From assembly GCA_046710535.1 (NCBI GenBank), contig JBKEHH010000012.1, positions 28,396 to 92,395 on the forward strand: a stretch of DNA of 64,000 bases. The letters are read 5' to 3'. Below the pieces are notes generated by a model, which was not told the DNA's origin, did no database searches, and worked only from the letters and a program-made list of their open reading frames with translations. The position numbers were made by a program, and so were the translations under genes. This document shows, piece by piece, positions 43,457 to 53,219 of this stretch; positions within the stretch are counted from its first letter, which is position 1, and each line of letters opens with the position of its first letter. The DNA comes from CAWVSB01 sp046710535 (GTDB taxonomy: Bacteria > Pseudomonadota > Gammaproteobacteria > Pseudomonadales > CAWVSB01).

Positions 43457-44334
43457 TATTTAAAAGCGGCCTTATCGTCTAAATCAATAAAATAACTTTC
43501 TTGTTCTTTTAATTCTTCCAGTACAGCATGTTGTTGTGAGCTTAGCCCTCTAAACTTCACACCACCAATTTTAATACTATAACTCTTTGTGACATCTTCA
43601 CCAGTTAATGCTTCGAATTTTTTCTTGCCCAATAAACGTACAATATGCAGCATAGCAGTTAGCCGTGCCTCTCGCTTTTTATTGGCGTTAATAACAACCC
43701 AGGGCGACTTCTCAGACGAGGCATGAGTAAACATCTGTTCTTTGAAACGAGTGAATAACTCCCATTTCTCTCTTGCCTTCAAATCATTCTCTGAGAACTT
43801 CCAGTAGGCTAAGGGATTATCTAAGCGATTTTCAAATCGAAATAGCTGGGCTTCTTTATCAACGGACAGATAAATTTTTACTAGTAATATGCCCTCTTGC
43901 TCTATCAGCTTGTGCTCCCAATTCAATACCTTACTCATAAAGTATTTGTATTGCGCTTTACTACAGTAGCCCATAGTTGGTTCTATCAGTGCTCGGCTAT
44001 ACCAAGAACGGTCAAAGAAGGTAACATTACCCAGTTTGGGCAGATTTTTTTCATAACGGTTAAACCAGTTTTTTGATTCTTTGGGGGTAGGAATACCCAG
44101 GGCAACTATATTACAACTGGAAGGAATCATATTCTCGATAAAACGTTTAATCGTCGAGCCTTTACCGGCGGCATCACGCCCTTCAAAGACAATAACCAAA
44201 CGTCTATTATCTTGAATAATACGCTTTTGTATTCGCAGAATTTCGAGCTGCAGGCGATGCTTTTCAATCTGATAATCTTCTTCGCTTACACCTTTATACG
44301 GCGTCTCGACAGCCGTGATTTTTTTAAATTGCAT
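43456..44334 (-). CDS. ppk2: Polyphosphate kinase 2
   Basis: A 292-residue PPK2 enzyme that transfers phosphate between polyphosphate and nucleotides. It has the Walker A motif VFEGRDAAGKGSTIKRF near residue 55-71, lid-module Arg residues, and Walker B TFFDRSWYSRALIEP near 120. YLSVDKEAQLFRFENR and the segment around NPLAYWKFSENDLKARE are family blocks. The start MQFKKITAV at 44334 is preferred over a GTG/ATG 99 bp upstream because the family begins there. Coupled to the NUDIX gene by a TAATG overlap. Fits the phosphate theme of the window; no Pho box seen upstream. Confidence 0.93.
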   Translation of the reverse strand: MQFKKITAVETPYKGVSEEDYQIEKHRLQLEILRIQKRIIQDNRRLVIVFEGRDAAGKGSTIKRFIENMIPSSCNIVALGIPTPKESKNWFNRYEKNLPKLGNVTFFDRSWYSRALIEPTMGYCSKAQYKYFMSKVLNWEHKLIEQEGILLVKIYLSVDKEAQLFRFENRLDNPLAYWKFSENDLKAREKWELFTRFKEQMFTHASSEKSPWVVINANKKREARLTAMLHIVRLLGKKKFEALTGEDVTKSYSIKIGGVKFRGLSSQQHAVLEELKEQESYFIDLDDKAAFK

Positions 44335-44569
44335 AACAAACCCAACAATTAATCCAGTACGAAGAGTTGTGAAAATATATATACCATAAAATGGCTTTGT
44401 TACATTAGTGTGACCATCACAATAAAGCGCCACTTATATAAAATATATTGCACCAACATGCCTGGGGCTAAAGTCCACGGTAGATTTTTAATACTTTGAT
44501 AACAAAAATCGTATAACCAAACTATCTACAGAAATAACAGCATGCTATCGCTGTATTTATAGCTATTAA

Positions 44570-44902
44570 TCAATTATGTGACGCTGATAACTGCCTAAAT
44601 CTAATAATTAAATACAATGCAAAACCGACGGCTACGCCAGGAAAAAGTCCTAGAACAACACAGATCCAGCCATATTTGATCTGCCGACTTTTCGCCTCAT
44701 AGATAATCCAAATAGTTAAGATCAACCAGCAAGCAATTACATCAGCTGAACAACCCGATGAATATGGATTCACAAAGCCGACAGTGAATGCAGCAATAAT
44801 ATCCGGATTTGCTATTAACGGTGGAACCACTACTATAAAAAATATCAGAGAAAACCCTAAGTCTATTATTGCCACCAATATTTAAAAAGTTCGAGCGCTC
44901 AT
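44570..44902 (-). pseudogene. DUF2834 membrane protein gene with an early TAA
   Basis: The best start, ATG at 44902 with AAAGG eight bases upstream, reads MSARTF and then TAA at 44882-44884. The same frame then continues for over 100 codons as a three-helix DUF2834-type protein (FSLIFFIVVVPPLIANP, SADVIACWLILTIWIIYEAK, GVAVGFALYLIIRFRQL). A restart at TTG 44878 or GTG 44875 would give about 102 residues and nearly the whole domain, but has no ribosome site. A single nonsense change is the simplest reading; function through restart is possible. Confidence 0.6.
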
Positions 44903-44926
44903 ATTATTACCTTTAACACGGCTAGA

Positions 44927-45526
44927 TTAATTTAGTAAGTTATCAGAAAACTCAAAGAGTGATTCTGCATCAACCCGCGTTGAATAAGCCTCTATAAATA
45001 TTTTCCCTACAATCATACCGTTAGTATCGACCACAAATGCGCCTGGATGGCCAATGCCATAAGCCGCTTCACCTAGCGAATACTTTTCATTGAGAATACC
45101 GAGCGCCTTAACATTGGCCGCATCATTGTCACTTAAAATGGGGTAAACGATAGAAAACTTGTCTTTAAACGGTTGTTGACCTTCTGGCGAGTCGTAAGTG
45201 AGGCCAACAACATTAATACCTGCCTGCTCAAACCCCGCTAAACTTTTATTAAGCTGGGCCATTTGCTTCATACAAAATGGGCACCAGACAAGTGAACGAC
45301 TGACGACAAAAATAGTACCTCTACTACCGGCGAACTGCGTTAGAGAAGTCACCGTTGCGTCATTAAAAGTGGCGCTAATAGCGGGGAATTTTTCTCCTAT
45401 TTTTGTCCCTGAATTAAAATCGTCGGTCTCACTGGCAACAAACATATCGCTGGTAACGGCGTCTTTGGCCAGCTCTATAAATTGAGCCTTAAAACCAAAA
45501 CCTAGGCCGACCAAACCAACCACCAC
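44927..45526 (-). CDS. Redoxin (AhpC/TSA-like) membrane-anchored protein
   Basis: A protein of about 199 residues with an N-terminal hydrophobic anchor and a thioredoxin-fold AhpC/TSA domain. The reactive site is SLVWCPFCMKQM near residue 80 (CxxC), followed by VVGLTYDSPEGQQPFKDK and GHPGAFVVDTNGMIVGK. It probably faces the periplasm. The start is uncertain: GTG at 45526 has no ribosome site, while the same frame stays open upstream through VLIVLFL, which would complete the membrane helix, but offers no ATG before a TAG. A lost or unusual start is possible. Confidence 0.78.
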   Translation of the reverse strand: MVVGLVGLGFGFKAQFIELAKDAVTSDMFVASETDDFNSGTKIGEKFPAISATFNDATVTSLTQFAGSRGTIFVVSRSLVWCPFCMKQMAQLNKSLAGFEQAGINVVGLTYDSPEGQQPFKDKFSIVYPILSDNDAANVKALGILNEKYSLGEAAYGIGHPGAFVVDTNGMIVGKIFIEAYSTRVDAESLFEFSDNLLN

Positions 45527-45806
45527 TAGAAATAAAACTATCAGTACTTTTTGATCTGCCTGTCTCTAATAAAATTGTTATGCCAGCCTAGCATTTAATT
45601 AGCGAGGGCCCAATGAGGCATATAAAACCACTGTAAATATCTCAACATAGCTAATAGCACTGTAATTAGAACCACAAATAAGGCCAGTAATGGCTATAAT
45701 TGGTAAAGCTCTCGAATACCCTTACACAATACGGGTTTAAAATTATTATTGATCCAGTATGCTAAAGCTTTAGATATATCATTCAAACAAACAACAAGGA
45801 TCCATC

Positions 45807-46283
45807 ATGACAATTTCAACTGGCGACAAAATACCTGCTGGCACTTTTAAAACAATGACTGCAGAAGGACCGAGCGATATTAGTACTGACGATATTTTTA
45901 CTGGCAAAAAAGTTGCTTTATTTGCTGTACCGGGAGCCTTTACGCCAACCTGTTCTGCCGCACATTTGCCCGGCTTTGTGGTAAATGTAGATGCGATAAA
46001 AGCTAAAGGCGTAGACACTGTTGTTTGTGTGTCGGTTAACGATGTATTTGTAATGGGGGCATGGGGCCAAGCGTCTAATGCAGAGCATATTCTTATGCTA
46101 GCTGATGGCAATGCTACTTTCACCGAAGCTCTAGGCCTGCAAATGGATGGTAGCGGCTTTGGTATGGGCACACGTAGCCAACGTTTTGCGATGATTGTTA
46201 ATGACGGGACTGTTGAGTATTTAGGGGTTGATGCCGCCGCCTTAGAAGCATCAAGTGCTGACGCAGTGTTAGCCGCGCTTTAA
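45807..46283 (+). CDS. Peroxiredoxin, Prx5 type
   Basis: A 158-residue cytosolic thiol peroxidase. The peroxidatic cysteine lies in VPGAFTPTCSAAHLPGF (about residue 50), the PxxxTxxC signature of Prx5. VVCVSVNDVFVMGAWGQ and GLGMGTRS-type segment FGMGTRSQRFAMIVNDG are also typical. Reductant is probably glutathione/glutaredoxin. AAGGA lies seven bases before the ATG. It is single and followed by a bidirectional terminator. Confidence 0.93.
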   Translation: MTISTGDKIPAGTFKTMTAEGPSDISTDDIFTGKKVALFAVPGAFTPTCSAAHLPGFVVNVDAIKAKGVDTVVCVSVNDVFVMGAWGQASNAEHILMLADGNATFTEALGLQMDGSGFGMGTRSQRFAMIVNDGTVEYLGVDAAALEASSADAVLAAL

Positions 46284-46292
46284 GTCTATCTA

Positions 46293-46329
46293 GTAATAAA
46301 AAAGGGGCTATTCGTCCCTTTTTTATTAC
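46293..46329. terminator. Bidirectional intrinsic terminator after prx5
   Basis: A 15-bp stem (arms 46293-46307 and 46315-46329, with AAAAAAGGG and CCCTTTTTT inside) and a 7-nt loop. The A-rich left arm and T-rich right arm give a T-run for either strand. It serves prx5 and the convergent broken haem-binding gene. Confidence 0.85.
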
Positions 46330-46336
46330 CTGCAAG

Positions 46337-46912
46337 TTAGCTTCGCTGTAAACGATTAATATCAGTATGATCGTACTTTTTACCATATATATCTAAAAAG
46401 GTTGCCTCTGTATAACGCATGTTCTCACCATTCACAGTGATGTCGTGAGTAAACCCAGTAGTTTTTGCATTGGCTTCCATAAACGGTGATTGCAAAACGC
46501 CAAAAGTCAGGTCACCAGCTACCGCTTTCATACTTAGGGTTAGCTCAGCATTAATATCTTCTGGCGCGCAGCAATTACCTCCCGCCAACACTGCTACCCC
46601 ACCCGGAATAGAAAATGATTGTATAATTGTCCCGTCGGCTTTATCACAAATTCAATAACCGGCTTCGTATGGAACACTTCATCATTGGTGTTACGACTAA
46701 CCACCTGATGACAGCGCAGCACCGCAAGGTTTTTCTTTTCGGCATTATAGACATCAACAATCGCTTCAAATAATATTGTCTCATAAAAAAATTGAGCTCT
46801 TCGCCGTCGGGCTCCGGTGCTTTATCAACGCCTTTGTCGCCAGCCCAAGTACCAATTAATGCGGCTAGTGGACCGTAATTCACACCATCTATGTGGTTGC
46901 TTGGCTCATCAT
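46337..46912 (-). pseudogene. FABP-like haem-binding beta-barrel protein gene with three frameshifts
   Basis: Reading three frames in turn restores a nitrobindin-like protein of about 192 residues. ATGATG at 46912, right behind GAGGAGG, gives MMSQAT. A one-base loss near 46890-46896 shifts to HIDGVNYGPLAALIGTWAGD. A loss in the T7 run at 46785-46791 shifts to FYETILFEAIVDVYNAEKKN. A loss near 46640-46643 shifts to DGTIIQSFSIPGGVAVLAGG, which runs to the stop at 46337. Each lesion equals one deleted base, two of them at homopolymers. All conserved segments of the barrel remain legible, so the damage is recent or is sequencing error. Confidence 0.8.
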
Positions 46913-47078
46913 CCCTCCTCTTTTAGCTTACTATTGATGAGACCAACTTTAATATCGAGCTAGTACAATTTCCGATAGATGAAAAAATAATCATATAAAT
47001 ATACAGCTGTTCTTTCGACCTGATATACCCATCATAAAACTTCTAAATATCATTTAATTCTATTGAACTAAGTCTATA

Positions 47079-49403
47079 TCAAATGCTTAGCTCTACGCCG
47101 CCAACGATACTCTCTTTACTGTGTTTTGATAAACACATAACTAGCTGATCTGGATTAACATTTTGTTCCTGCAGGAAAAATGTTTTCAAATTTTTGGCAC
47201 GTTTATTGGCCAAGAGTTGTAATTGGCTGTCATATATATCGATTAGCACATTGTGCATAGCTTCTTCGCTAGCATCCGCGCCAACCTCAGCAATAGTTAA
47301 ATCATCAGGTGTTCGTATTGCAGCTAAATCATCGCTATCAGTAACACCGCATAATTTTACTGTTAGGGACTCGCGCCCTTTAATTAAACCAGCAACTTTA
47401 GTGGCATACGCAATATTGGCAGTATTAAGTGTCGCCACGCCATCATCAAACTCAATAGGCTCTAATCTAACTTTTGTCGCCTTTTCACCGGCATATTGCG
47501 CGATAGTAATTAGTGCGCCGTATGGCTGCAGCAAAGACTTCAATACCAACATCGACGTTTTAGCCATAGCACTGCCAAGTGCTTTATTAATAATCTGTTG
47601 AATATCGACATCGGGGTCGTTCACCGGGCCCGCAATCGGCACCGTTAACTTTATTCGATTGTCACTATCACGCAATAAATCTAATGCTTTCTCTAGAGGC
47701 ATACTCATTTTCTGGCTAATCTTTTTTGCTTTGTCAGCAGTAATTTCGCGCAAGCTTAATCGATCGATCAAAATATTATGGTTTGTATGTAATTGTCCAT
47801 CGGCGACTTTAATCACAGAATCTAAAGAAAAACGGCCCGATTCTAAAGCATAACCGACTGCATCCTTGGCATAACCGCTCACACTCAACAGCTGGAATTT
47901 CTCAATTGTTAAATCTGCATCGGCCAACTGGCTAAGCATATTAAATTGGCCATTAAAGACCACAGCTGCATCATGGGATAAACCCAATTCCAAGTCGATA
48001 TCGGTTAACTCTTGGGCGTTATTTATCACCAGATTATTTATCTCAGCACGCACCACTCTAATTTCTTCACTAAATTCTGGCCGAACACTTTTGTCATCAA
48101 AATACACAATCACGTCAGGCTGAAGAATGATTTTATGTATTGTAATAGCGATTAATTCAGTCGTAACTGGCTGATTAATAACTGGCGTTACTGTCACTGC
48201 GCTAGTAGTTTCTACGTCATCATTCACTCTGTTAGCTGGCAATAAACTTTCAATCATCGCTATTTGAGGCAGCTCACCTTGCTTATCTACCAACAAGCGA
48301 ATGACCGCGCTAGCTAGCTCAATCTCCTGCACATCAATACTTTCTAAGCTTTGCTCGGGCGTTAATGCGACGGCCACTTGGCTAATATTTATGTCAGCAT
48401 TAGTTAGTAAATCAGGGGTTATATCTGCTAATTGAGTAAAGGCATGCAAGCCATTTACAGCTATGTTTTTAATATTAATATCACTAGGACTAAGAGTGGC
48501 GTCCAATGCTAATTTAGTAAACTGCGCAATCAGTTTATTAGTTGCTAAGTGCGTAACAACAAGCTGTTTAAGATTCGCGCTAAGTATTGCTTGATAAGCA
48601 AGCTCGCCGTCGTAATCAAGGTCTCCCTGTAAATTAAACTGAGCCGCTGGGACTACAACAGAAAAACCCTGAGAATCAATTGCAGCATCGCTAATATCCA
48701 ATATTGATTTCGCATTAATCCTTGGCTTACCTTCAAGCACGCCTTCAAACTCAAGATCTATTTTGTAGTTAACATTTAATTTAGCAGTTAGATCTGCATC
48801 AGGTAGCTGTACCTTATTAATATCTAATGATATTTCAATAGTTGCCGATTTTTTAACCCCAGTATCAATATCTCTAATGACTAAGCTATTGAGATGAGCC
48901 ATTACATTTATTTCAGCCAATTCGATATCTAGCCGCAGGTCATTTATCGTCAAAAAATCTAGCGCGAAATTCCAAACAACAGCGCTATTCTTTCCAGCAA
49001 TATCTTGGTTAACAATTTTACTTTCTTTCGCTTGGCTAGAAAGATCAAGACCATTAACTAGCAACTCACCTGCATCATTTTTACGAATTTTTATGTCCAA
49101 ACCATCGATATCAATGGTTTCCACCCAAACCCTGCGATCCAATAACTCTTCTAACGAAACAGTCAATTGTAACAAGGTCAAACTGTACTCAGCCTCGGCT
49201 ACAGAAAACTTTAGATCCTTAATGTCGACTATACCGGTATACGGATTTATCCAGATTTCATCAACTGACACATTAGACGCACCGCGCAGCGCTAACTGAT
49301 CATCAATTATATATTCAGCGACTATAGAGGTTATGAGCGGAATCAATGCCAGAATAATAAGCAACGCTAAACCAAGGCCCATAAAAAAACGGCGGATATT
49401 CAT
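47079..49403 (-). CDS. DUF748 (AsmA-like) envelope protein
   Basis: A 774-residue protein with one N-terminal membrane helix (FMGLGLALLIILALIPLI) and a long periplasmic region rich in beta strands, matching the DUF748/COG2982 AsmA-related family. Typical late blocks are MPLEKALDLLRDSDNRIKLT and VPIAGPVNDPDVDIQQII, then LLQPYGALITI. The C-terminal 60 residues resemble the OmpA-like motif region (LANKRAKNLKTFFLQEQNV). AsmA-like proteins are thought to bridge the membranes and carry lipids; the role here is inferred. ATG at 49403 is chosen because the helix begins there; a start 108 bp upstream is possible. Confidence 0.8.
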   Translation of the reverse strand: MNIRRFFMGLGLALLIILALIPLITSIVAEYIIDDQLALRGASNVSVDEIWINPYTGIVDIKDLKFSVAEAEYSLTLLQLTVSLEELLDRRVWVETIDIDGLDIKIRKNDAGELLVNGLDLSSQAKESKIVNQDIAGKNSAVVWNFALDFLTINDLRLDIELAEINVMAHLNSLVIRDIDTGVKKSATIEISLDINKVQLPDADLTAKLNVNYKIDLEFEGVLEGKPRINAKSILDISDAAIDSQGFSVVVPAAQFNLQGDLDYDGELAYQAILSANLKQLVVTHLATNKLIAQFTKLALDATLSPSDINIKNIAVNGLHAFTQLADITPDLLTNADINISQVAVALTPEQSLESIDVQEIELASAVIRLLVDKQGELPQIAMIESLLPANRVNDDVETTSAVTVTPVINQPVTTELIAITIHKIILQPDVIVYFDDKSVRPEFSEEIRVVRAEINNLVINNAQELTDIDLELGLSHDAAVVFNGQFNMLSQLADADLTIEKFQLLSVSGYAKDAVGYALESGRFSLDSVIKVADGQLHTNHNILIDRLSLREITADKAKKISQKMSMPLEKALDLLRDSDNRIKLTVPIAGPVNDPDVDIQQIINKALGSAMAKTSMLVLKSLLQPYGALITIAQYAGEKATKVRLEPIEFDDGVATLNTANIAYATKVAGLIKGRESLTVKLCGVTDSDDLAAIRTPDDLTIAEVGADASEEAMHNVLIDIYDSQLQLLANKRAKNLKTFFLQEQNVNPDQLVMCLSKHSKESIVGGVELSI

Positions 49404-49587
49404 AACAGGCAGTCTCGAAGAATGATTAATAAAGTATAAATCTCTGCTGTAGATTACCCGCTCGCGAGAGCAAAAAAAAGACCTTTGAGCATATTGACTA
49501 ACTAGCCTCAATAATCCTTTAGGAGTGGTAGAACAAACAGCTAAACTCCACTAAGCTAAATCTATTACTATTCATCAGGGCCATGCC

Positions 49588-51309
49588 ATGACTATTATTT
49601 TCCGAGCACTACTATTAGGCTTTTTTATCGCATTTATTGGCTTAGCGGGCTGCCAAAGTGAGGCTGTACCTAGCGCTGATCTAATCCTCTACAACGCCAA
49701 CGTTTATACTGTTGACGAGGAAAAACCATGGGCCGAAGCTGTCGCTATAAAGGATGGCAAGATTGTCTATGTAGGTAATGACAAAGACGTACAAAACTGG
49801 GTTGATGGCAACACAGTGCAACAAAACCTTAACGGAAAAATGTTGCTCCCAGGTTTTATCGACTCCCATGCACATCTTATTATGGGCGGCGCCTATGTTA
49901 GAAGCTTATCGCTAGATACCTACGCCACGCCGGCGCTATGGTTAGCGCAAATCAAACAATTTTCTGAAGATAATCCGGATGCATCACATCTATTAGGCTA
50001 TGGTTTTTTAGCCAGTGCATTTGGCCCGCAGGGCCCTACTGCAGAAATGCTAGACAGCATCGTTAGTGACAGGCCGGTTTTTATCTGGGATGAAGGCTTT
50101 CATGGCGGCTGGGTAAACACCAAGGCAATGCAGTTACTTAATTTGACTAAAGACACAGCGGACCCCACACCGGGTTTTAGCTATTACAAACGTGATAACG
50201 AAGGTAACCCCAGTGGTTACTTATTAGAAGTAACTGCCAGCATGGCTGTTGCTGACTTAAACCTAATCACCCCTGAAAGTATTGCCTTAGGCGCTAGTGA
50301 TATTATTAACATAATGAATAGCTATGGTATTACCAGTGTATTTGATGCGAGTGCATTGGAACTGGAAGATCATCTGTTTGCCATTTTGGATGAGTTGGTA
50401 GCTAAAAACCAAATGACAGTGCGGCTAGTCGGCTCACTATTTTTTGCTGAAGATAAAAATTTGGACGAGATGATTGAGCAAATTGGCCAAGCCAAAGCTG
50501 ACAGCCAGACCAAACCTTACAAAATTACCACCGTAAAAATTATGAATGACGGCACCGTAGAAGGTAAAACAGCGGGTGTATTTGAAGCCTACCAAGGTGA
50601 GCCTGATAACAAAGGGGAAACTGTCTTTAGTCAACAACAAATGAATACGATGATTGAACAGCTAACCGTTAATGAAATCGACATTCATATTCATGCACTA
50701 GGCGATAGAGCTATACATGAAACACTTAACGCAATTGAGCTAGCTAAAAATAAGTATCCCAATAGCAATCCGATTATTACCATTTGTCATGTCCAAATAA
50801 TTACCGATGAAGATATTGAGCGAATGGCTGCGCTAGGGGTTATTGCGCAAAGTACGCCGCTTTGGGCATCTTATGATGAGTACGGCAAAGCATTTGTCAG
50901 CACCGATCAGTTTTCGCGCTTCTTTCGTTTCAATAGCCTAAACGATGCTGATATCACTTTAAGTTTTGGCAGTGACTATCCGGCCACGGGCGCAGGAACC
51001 TTGGGTATGTCACCACTGTTCAACATAGAAATTGGTCACACCAGACAAAACGCTGGCGAAGAAAATGGCCCTATTCAGCCCAATATCAATGAGCGCCTAG
51101 ACCTTGCTAGCCTTGTCCACGGCTACACTATTGGTGGCGCAAAGCAACTCGGAATGGAAAGCAGTATTGGGTCTATCACCGTAGGCAAAAAGGCCGATAT
51201 GGTTGTACTCGAAAAGAATTTATTTGAAACCCAAGTTCACAGTATTCATCAGATTAAAGTACTGCAAACTTTTTTAGGCGGGCAAAAAATTTACCAAGCA
51301 AGCAAGTAA
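49588..51309 (+). CDS. YtcJ-like amidohydrolase lipoprotein
   Basis: A 573-residue metal-dependent hydrolase with a lipoprotein signal (lipobox IGLAGCQS, Cys22). The amidohydrolase fold begins DLILYNANVYTVDEEKPWAE and the first metal site is LPGFIDSHAHLIMGG near residue 90. Later ligands are in DIHIHALGDRAIHETL near 370 and ICHVQIITDEDIERM near 395. The last catalytic Asp is in LSFGSDYPATGAG near 462, and the family ends GSITVGKKADMVVLEKNLFE. It would hydrolyse an amide or similar bond in the envelope; substrate unknown. It is divergent from DUF748. Confidence 0.88.
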   Translation: MTIIFRALLLGFFIAFIGLAGCQSEAVPSADLILYNANVYTVDEEKPWAEAVAIKDGKIVYVGNDKDVQNWVDGNTVQQNLNGKMLLPGFIDSHAHLIMGGAYVRSLSLDTYATPALWLAQIKQFSEDNPDASHLLGYGFLASAFGPQGPTAEMLDSIVSDRPVFIWDEGFHGGWVNTKAMQLLNLTKDTADPTPGFSYYKRDNEGNPSGYLLEVTASMAVADLNLITPESIALGASDIINIMNSYGITSVFDASALELEDHLFAILDELVAKNQMTVRLVGSLFFAEDKNLDEMIEQIGQAKADSQTKPYKITTVKIMNDGTVEGKTAGVFEAYQGEPDNKGETVFSQQQMNTMIEQLTVNEIDIHIHALGDRAIHETLNAIELAKNKYPNSNPIITICHVQIITDEDIERMAALGVIAQSTPLWASYDEYGKAFVSTDQFSRFFRFNSLNDADITLSFGSDYPATGAGTLGMSPLFNIEIGHTRQNAGEENGPIQPNINERLDLASLVHGYTIGGAKQLGMESSIGSITVGKKADMVVLEKNLFETQVHSIHQIKVLQTFLGGQKIYQASK

Positions 51310-51335
51310 CAACAACTAGCTTGGCATCAACAAAA

Positions 51336-53189
51336 TTACTGAGTAACTTGATACCAAATAGGCGAGGTATAAGCGCGCTCTTGAGCCGTCATCGGTACTT
51401 CTTTTGGCATCTCGCTGCCATAGCGCTTTTGGTCATAAGCGGTCCAGCGTGGCGTAGGAATTTCTAATACTCGCACGTAATAAAAGGCTGGATTAGCCGA
51501 GTCAAAATCAGGGTCAGACCATACAAATGCTAATTGCTCTGCGCCAACACTATTACTCCACGAGGCATCTTTCACATCCGCTGTATTTTCTATAGCTGCT
51601 AACTTACCGTTTTCATCCAACTGACGGTCTCCAGCCCACACCACATTGAATATATTTTCCTGGGCCTTACCACTTTTATCAACCCAGCCTTTTACAATCT
51701 GCACTCGATCTAAGTTGGCACCAATAGCGTCTTTAACGGCTACCACCATAAAGCTTGGCGCGCCGCCCTCTTTGACTGCTTGTACCGCTCCCATTGGCAC
51801 GCCTTTAGCATAACCTATGCGGGCATAATCTCCGGCCAACACATCATCACTGGTGTAATTCCAGCCTCCAAAAAACCTCACCGTCATACGGGTACCGGTA
51901 GTGGCGTAAACTTCCTTGCGCTTCATGGCATCCCACAAAGCTTCACGTGTATTTGCAGCCGCCCACACAGCAGCATAACCAGATGACGCTAACTCCCATG
52001 CTTTAACCGCTCGATCGGGTCCCTTTCCAACAATCTTATTCCAGCGTTTTTCACCCGGTTCAACACCACTGTGCTTACCAAAAAAGTTATTTTCTTCAAC
52101 AGTGGCTAAACCTGTATGAGAATCAGACGAGCCAATTAGACCAAATTGATAAGGGTTAACACCACCGCTTTGCGCTAAGCCCATACCAAAACCATAAGCC
52201 GAGCGTGGATATTCTTTGGCAAACATATCGGGCGTTTTAGGCACTCCAGCAAAATTACCAAAGTCCCAAGTTTCATAATCAGCAAAGTCATCATCAGGTG
52301 ACAACAACGGGTAAGCTTCGCCATCACCTTTAATTTGGGTTACTTCATACAATGGTTCCCAACGCGCGCGCAGGGCAAAATACTCGTCATCGGCGGGCTT
52401 TCCGCCAAGCCGTTCAGTCTGCGGAAACATCAAGCCATTGCTCAAATTTCCGTTATGGGGAATCGCCAATACTTGACCACCAAACTCGGTTTCGTATTGC
52501 TGCATAGATTTCCACAAACTAACTGGATCAGGATTGTCAGTCGCTGACAGCGGTGGTAGCTTGCCAACTTTAGCTTGATCATCTCTAAACACCACGACTC
52601 GGTGTAAATTGCTGCCACCTGGCGCCGAGGTCCATTCATAACCAAGCATAGTAGTAAAGACACCAGGCTTATTGTGTTGCTCGGCAACTGCCAGCGCCTC
52701 ATTCTACACTGCTAAGTTTAACGTCGGGTCACTCAAACTATTTAATACACGCATCGCACCGCGCCTGGCTTTGTTGCTATAAAATGACTGTCGTAGTTTG
52801 GCCGCTTCTTCTGGCGTACTGTTAAGCTGACGGTGCCACTCTTTGGCTTCATTATTACTCATTAAACGTTCGTCGCCGTTACGCACTAACTCCATCAAAC
52901 CATAACTTTCAGCATGATCTGCCAGCACGATAAAATCTAATGGCCGACCTAGCTTTGCCTTTAACCCCCAGGACGTTGTAACCTCTTCTCCCGCGGCAAA
53001 CCGATAGGCTTCATCAGGGCCGAGATTGACACCAAACCCTAGGGCGTCAGTAGATAATGCTGAATGTACATGGGTGTCTCCCCAAAATACTTGCGGCACC
53101 GCACTACCACCAACATAAGGGGAGTATTGTTCAGCGCTGACGATAACGCCAATACTGCCAATTAAAAAACCAACTAATAAATTTTTCAT
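51336..53189 (-). pseudogene. Second DUF3604 gene, split by one in-frame TAG
   Basis: The reading frame is continuous over 618 codons except for TAG at 52704-52706 (codon 162). The first part has a signal peptide, VFWGDTHVHSALSTDALGFG and FIVLADHAESYG; the second part continues NEALAVAEQHNKPGVFTTML and has LAIPHNGNLSNG and IGSSDSHTGLA, ending YTSPIWYQVTQ. Aligned without gaps to the intact paralogue at 39051-41006, the stop falls on a Trp (ASQWERSMQAAERHYQPGV), so TGG to TAG is the likely change. Both metal-binding halves are otherwise intact, so the lesion is recent. Internal restart at 52649 would lack the HxH motif. Confidence 0.85.
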
Positions 53190-53219
53190 GACAATTCTCT
53201 GATTATTACTGCAGCGCTG

